A stretch of DNA of 64,000 nt from Bog-473 sp036502025. Lineage in GTDB: Bacteria > Actinomycetota > Acidimicrobiia > Acidimicrobiales > RAAP-2. Below the pieces are notes generated by a model. The model was not told where the DNA came from. It did not search any database and saw only the letters and a program-made list of their open reading frames with translations. A program made the position numbers and the translations under genes. Position 1 is the stretch's first letter; every line of letters starts with the position of its first letter. The DNA lies in the NCBI GenBank assembly GCA_036502025.1, contig DASXZJ010000126.1, positions 20,781-84,780 of the forward strand, in the 5' to 3' direction. Of this stretch, positions 61,012 to 64,000 are shown one piece after another.

Positions 61012-61098
61012 TCATGCCAGACGTACGGCGTGCGAGCAACCCTGACCCCTGGCCCCGCCGGTGATAAAGGCAACCTTGCCCACGAGCTTGCCGATGAA
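61012..61098 (-). pseudogene. SDR N-terminal remnant on the minus strand
   Basis: The minus-strand frame reads 'GKLVGKVAFITGGARGQGCS' and 'HAVRLA' and then stops at 61012. This is the first Rossmann motif (T-G-x3-G-x-G) of the same SDR type as the remnant at 60342. No start codon with an SD sequence is seen just upstream, and the rest of the protein is absent. A family C promoter-like element at 61235-61212 points toward it. Confidence 0.5.
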
Positions 61099-61211
61099 GC
61101 CCCTTTTGTCTGACCCACTCTTTCTCGATGCCCTTCCCGGATGGCACCCTATTAACTGCGGCCCGCACCCACAATGGCCTGCTCGATTGACCGGCTGTCG
61201 CGTGGTGGATA

Positions 61212-61235
61212 CGTTATAGAAAGACTTACCGGAAG
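61212..61235 (-). promoter_or_regulatory. Family C site with -10 element, minus strand
   Basis: On the minus strand: CTTCCGGTAAG (61235-61225), five bases, then CTATAACG (61219-61212). The match to 876-898 covers the core and the -10. It points to the SDR remnant at 61098 but, being nearly palindromic, could also act on the CoA-transferase gene at 61282. Confidence 0.45.
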
Positions 61236-61281
61236 CATCACAGGGACCGGGTACTCGAAGGACAGAACGGGGGGAACGGCG

Positions 61282-62496
61282 ATGGCCGGACCGCTGGACG
61301 GATACAGAGTCGTCGAAGTCGCCGCATGGACCTTTGTCCCTGCCGCCGGGGCAGTGCTGGCGGACTGGGGCGCCGACGTCCTCAAGGTGGAGCATCCCGA
61401 AACCGGCGATCCGCAGCGCGGACTGATTGCCTCGGGCATCGTGCCTTCTGCAGGCGGCGTCAACTACATCATGGAGCAGCCGAACCGCGGCAAGCGGAGC
61501 ATCGGCATCGACATTTCCACACCCGACGGCCTCGAGATCCTGCTGCGGCTGGTGGAGACGGCTGACGTCTTCGTCACCAACTTCCTGCCCGGGTCGTGTG
61601 AGCGCCTGGGCATCGGGCTCGATGCCATCCGGGCCCGCAACCCGAAGATCATCTACGCCCGCGGGCATGGCCAGGGTGTGCGGGGCGACCGGGCCGGGCG
61701 CGGCGGGTTCGACTTGGCTGTCTACTGGGCTCAATCGGGTATTGCCGATGCCCTGACCGTGACGGAAGGTAGCTATCCGCCTTTCCAACGTGCCGCCTTC
61801 GGCGACGTCGTTGGCGGCCAGACCATCGCCGGGGGAATAGCCGCCGCACTCCTCAAACGGGAACGCACCGGTGAGCCGTCCGTCATCGACGTCTCACTAC
61901 TCCATCTCGGCCTCTGGCAGCTCTCGGCTGACGTGGTGGCATCGGGCGTCATCGGTCAGCGGGTGCCCAAATACGACCGCTCCGAGATGCCCAGCCCGCT
62001 GACTAACGTCTACAAGACCAGTGATGGCCGGTTCCTCTACCTCGTCTATCTCCAGGCCGATCGATTCTGGTCGGAAATCTGTCACAAGGTGCTGGAACGG
62101 CCGGACCTGGTTGAAGACGAGCGCTTTGCTACTGCGGCGGTGCGATTTCAACACCGCAAGGAATGCATCGAGATATTCGATGAAATCTTCGCTTCACAAC
62201 CACTGGCCTACTGGCGGGAGCGACTGGACGCAATCGGCGGGGTGTGGGGACCGGTTCACAATGCCCTCGAAGTACACAATGACCCCCAGGTCATCGCCAA
62301 CGGCTATCTACCCGAGCTCACTGACGACAACGGCTCGACGTTCCGCCTGGTCTCGAATCCGGTGCAGTTCGACGAGACGCCGCCACAACTACGACGCGCG
62401 CCCAATCACGGTGAGCACACCGACGAGATACTCTTGGAAATGGGCGACGACTGGGAGCGGATCATTGCGCTGAAGGAGTCGGGCGCCATTCTCTGA
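61282..62496 (+). CDS. CaiB/BaiF family (class III) CoA-transferase
   Basis: A 404-aa protein from the ATG at 61282, which follows GGGGGGAA. Class III signatures are 'VVEVAAWTFVPAAGAVLADW' followed by 'GADVLKVEHPETGDP', then 'NRGKRSIGIDI', 'ADVFVTNFLPGSCERLG' and 'GGFDLAVYWAQSG', the last containing the Asp expected to form the acyl anhydride. These enzymes move CoA between carboxylic acids, or isomerise acyl-CoA as in alpha-methylacyl-CoA racemase. It offers a ligase-independent way to activate the substrate. It stands alone between decayed genes. Confidence 0.9.
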   Translation: MAGPLDGYRVVEVAAWTFVPAAGAVLADWGADVLKVEHPETGDPQRGLIASGIVPSAGGVNYIMEQPNRGKRSIGIDISTPDGLEILLRLVETADVFVTNFLPGSCERLGIGLDAIRARNPKIIYARGHGQGVRGDRAGRGGFDLAVYWAQSGIADALTVTEGSYPPFQRAAFGDVVGGQTIAGGIAAALLKRERTGEPSVIDVSLLHLGLWQLSADVVASGVIGQRVPKYDRSEMPSPLTNVYKTSDGRFLYLVYLQADRFWSEICHKVLERPDLVEDERFATAAVRFQHRKECIEIFDEIFASQPLAYWRERLDAIGGVWGPVHNALEVHNDPQVIANGYLPELTDDNGSTFRLVSNPVQFDETPPQLRRAPNHGEHTDEILLEMGDDWERIIALKESGAIL

Positions 62497-62534
62497 GCGA
62501 CTTCGGCGAAACCAGGTGGTTTTCCGGGACTGGC

Positions 62535-62804
62535 GTGCGGGTTCAACGAACTGCGAAGACGGTCGAGGAGGTGGCGGCTCGCACTGCCCAGGCCGCACTC
62601 TCGACCCTTATGGGCACGAAGTCGCTGGCCTGGGAGGGTATGGACATGCGCCAACACCTCCAGCTTTCGGCTGATGTGATGTCGATCATGGAGAAGACTT
62701 CGGATGCCGTGGCCGCCGGTCAGCGCCTCGTGGAGGCCGGCTCGCTGCCAAGGCAGATGGCCGCAGCGGGGACCATGCCTCGAAGTAGAAGACCGACAAA
62801 CTGA
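62535..62804 (+). pseudogene. Possible remnant of an enoyl-CoA hydratase C terminus
   Basis: An 89-codon frame whose middle reads 'GTKSLAWEGMDMRQHLQLSA', which recalls the C-terminal helices of crotonases ('ATK...WEG.D..L..AL'). There is no upstream crotonase core in any frame, and the GTG start has no SD. It may be a remnant or a spurious frame; I favour a remnant weakly. Confidence 0.25.
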
Positions 62805-62883
62805 CGCTGGCCTTCTGGTCTATCTCACTACCGAGCCCGAGTAGGCGGAGCGTCGAGAGCTCATCGTCGGTAGCGTCGTTCCG

Positions 62884-63432
62884 ATGGCGCTCTTCACCCT
62901 CGGCCGCCTGGTCGCCGTCCCGGCGTCCACCCGGACCGACCTGCTCGCCCCGCCGGCCCTGGCCGCGTTGGAGGCCGCCGACCTGCTCGACGAAGTCGGT
63001 GTGGTCGAGATCGATCCCGCGGTGTCCGACACGGCCACCACGCAGGAGGTGTTCGGGCTGTCGATGGACACCCTGGCCAACTGCGTCATCGTCGGCGGCA
63101 AGCGGGAGGGGACGGAGCGCATCGCCGCCTGCCTGGTCCTGGCCACCGGCCGGGCCGACGTCAACAACGTGGTCAAGCGGTCGCTCGATGTACGCAAGGC
63201 CTCGTTCCTCCCGATGGAGCGCGCGGTGGAGCTGACCGGCGTGGAGTACGGCGGCATCACCCCGATCGGGCTCCCCGCCGACTGGCCGATCCTGGTTGAC
63301 CGCGGCGTGGTCGACACCGAGGTCGTGGTCATCGGCTCGGGCCTACGGCGATCCAAGATCCTGCTCCCGGGCCCGGTTGTATCTCGCCTCGCGGGAGTCC
63401 GCGTGATCGATGATCTCAGCCTCGGCAGCTGA
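62884..63432 (+). CDS. YbaK/ProX-type aminoacyl-tRNA deacylase-like protein
   Basis: A 182-aa protein. The core 'NCVIVGGKREGTERIAACLV', 'ADVNNVVKRSLDVRKASFLP' and 'VEYGGITPIGLPADWPILVD' is the YbaK/aminoacyl-tRNA deacylase domain, with the conserved Lys of the first motif and the 'GGITPIGLP' loop. Family members hydrolyse mischarged tRNAs such as Ala- or Cys-tRNA(Pro). It belongs to general metabolism and probably marks the end of the catabolic island. It converges with the OsmC gene, 21 bases apart. Confidence 0.8.
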   Translation: MALFTLGRLVAVPASTRTDLLAPPALAALEAADLLDEVGVVEIDPAVSDTATTQEVFGLSMDTLANCVIVGGKREGTERIAACLVLATGRADVNNVVKRSLDVRKASFLPMERAVELTGVEYGGITPIGLPADWPILVDRGVVDTEVVVIGSGLRRSKILLPGPVVSRLAGVRVIDDLSLGS

Positions 63433-63453
63433 TCCTCCCCCCGGGCGAACTCC

Positions 63454-63879
63454 TTATGACGCCAACGAGGCTTCGAGTGTGATCTCGGGCACACCGGCCA
63501 GCGCCCGGCTGACCGGACACCCGGCTTTGGCCGACTTGGCGTGCTCGACGAAGGCGGCCTCATCGAGTCCGGGCACGTCGCCGACCGTGACCAGGTCGAT
63601 CTTGGTGATGGTGGGTGCCCCGTCCACGGGCCTCAGGGTCACCGTGGCGTCGGTGTGTACCGAGTTGGGCGGGGTCCCGGCTTGGGCCAGGATGTTCGAC
63701 AAGGCCATCGAAAAGCACGCCGCGTGCGCGGCCGCGATCAGCTGCTCGGGATTCGAGCCCGGGCCGTCCTCGAAGCGGGACTTGTACGTGTATCCCCCGC
63801 TGATGGTGTCTCCGGCGGTGAACGTTCCTGTCCCGGACGGGACGTCACCCTTCCACTCTGCACTGCCCTTAGCCGGCAT
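63454..63879 (-). CDS. OsmC/Ohr family peroxiredoxin
   Basis: A 141-aa protein from the ATG at 63879, after GAGGAGG. The two catalytic Cys are in 'AHAACFSMALSNIL' (about residue 55) and 'SAKAGCPVSRALAGV' (about 122); 'GPGSNPEQLIAAAHA' is the family's Glu-containing motif. OsmC proteins reduce organic hydroperoxides with thiol cofactors. The frame is open upstream to 63930, but the family start is at 63879. Its role here is general oxidative defence. Confidence 0.9.
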   Translation of the reverse strand: MPAKGSAEWKGDVPSGTGTFTAGDTISGGYTYKSRFEDGPGSNPEQLIAAAHAACFSMALSNILAQAGTPPNSVHTDATVTLRPVDGAPTITKIDLVTVGDVPGLDEAAFVEHAKSAKAGCPVSRALAGVPEITLEASLAS

Positions 63880-64000
63880 GGCTGCCTCCTCGATTTCGTG
63901 GGACTCGACCGTGGGTATAACGAACCCCAAGCCAACATATGGGCCGGTTCGACCGGGCCGTACCGGGTTGGTCCCACAGCAGAGAGGTGACGAGGTATGA
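63880..64000. other. Right edge of window
   Basis: This contains the upstream region of the OsmC gene. No further gene can be supported within the window. Confidence 0.4.

Noticed and set aside
60726..61113. Several 80-110 codon frames on both strands
   Set aside because: They show no domain or SD sequence and lie in decayed DNA between SDR remnants.
1..64000. tRNA, rRNA, riboswitch or insertion sequence
   Set aside because: No cloverleaf-like segments, conserved rRNA sequence, transposase motifs or terminal inverted repeats were noticed on either strand, though I could not run a covariance search.

Overview
The window is high-GC DNA (third codon positions almost all G or C) from an actinobacterium. 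The gene content fits this: F420-type luciferase-like oxidoreductases, many short-chain dehydrogenases (SDRs), paired acyl-CoA dehydrogenases, DUF35/thiolase pairs, IYWYF-type TetR regulators, and frequent GTG starts with ATGA/GTGA overlaps. An Acidimicrobiia-like or other uncultured actinobacterial lineage is my guess; nothing here fixes the taxon. I saw no rRNA, tRNA, CRISPR array or insertion sequence.

Layout. 1-4.2 kb: the end of a beta-propeller gene, then a forward operon (small conserved protein, two SDRs, thiolase). 4.2-5.7 kb: two tandem paralogous TetR genes on the minus strand. 5.9-12.7 kb: an epoxide-hydrolase-like SnoaL protein facing a six-gene minus-strand operon (amidohydrolase, flavin reductase, SnoaL, F420 oxidoreductase, APH-like kinase, SDR), with a divergent TetR gene. 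12.8-14.9 kb: a tannase-like hydrolase with a PKD domain. 14.9-19.8 kb: a Liv-type ABC importer whose two permeases and one ATPase form a single chain. 20.4-24.5 kb: an unknown protein, two APH-like kinases and a small ORF. 24.5-34.3 kb: catabolic genes (acyl-CoA dehydrogenase pair, amidohydrolase, enoyl-CoA hydratase, Gfo/Idh/MocA oxidoreductase, F420 oxidoreductase, VOC protein, HMG-CoA-synthase-like/DUF35 fusion, thiolase). 34.3-35.9 kb: SDR plus TetR. 36-47.5 kb: a long forward operon (two AMP ligases, NDP-forming acyl-CoA synthetase, MDR reductase, VOC, amidohydrolase, second acyl-CoA dehydrogenase pair, alpha/beta hydrolase). 47.5-52.3 kb: SDR and hydratase on the minus strand; DUF35, Ltp-like aldolase and a winged-helix/GAF regulator on the plus strand. 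52.4-54.7 kb: cytochrome P450, a HiPIP-like small protein and a thioesterase. 54.9-60 kb: a second importer with the same triple fusion. 60.3-64 kb: decayed SDR fragments, a CaiB-type CoA-transferase, a YbaK-type deacylase and an OsmC protein.

Taken together this is a catabolic island for an unidentified carboxylic, cyclic or branched substrate. Two importers supply substrate; P450 and F420 enzymes oxidise it; ligases and CoA-transferase make the thioester; acyl-CoA dehydrogenases, hydratases, HSD17B4-like SDRs and thiolases shorten it; the DUF35/Ltp pair probably cleaves it by a retro-aldol step.

The most notable signal is regulatory. Three families of palindromic sites recur in promoters. 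Family A (TTGACA-N4-TGTCAA) occurs eight times between 11.9 and 52.4 kb and ties scattered operons into one apparent regulon. Family B (GTCAACAGCGTTGAC) occurs three times. Family C (CTTNCGGTARS, 5 bases, then an ATA-containing -10) occurs three times, with related CGGTA half-sites at the tandem TetR genes.
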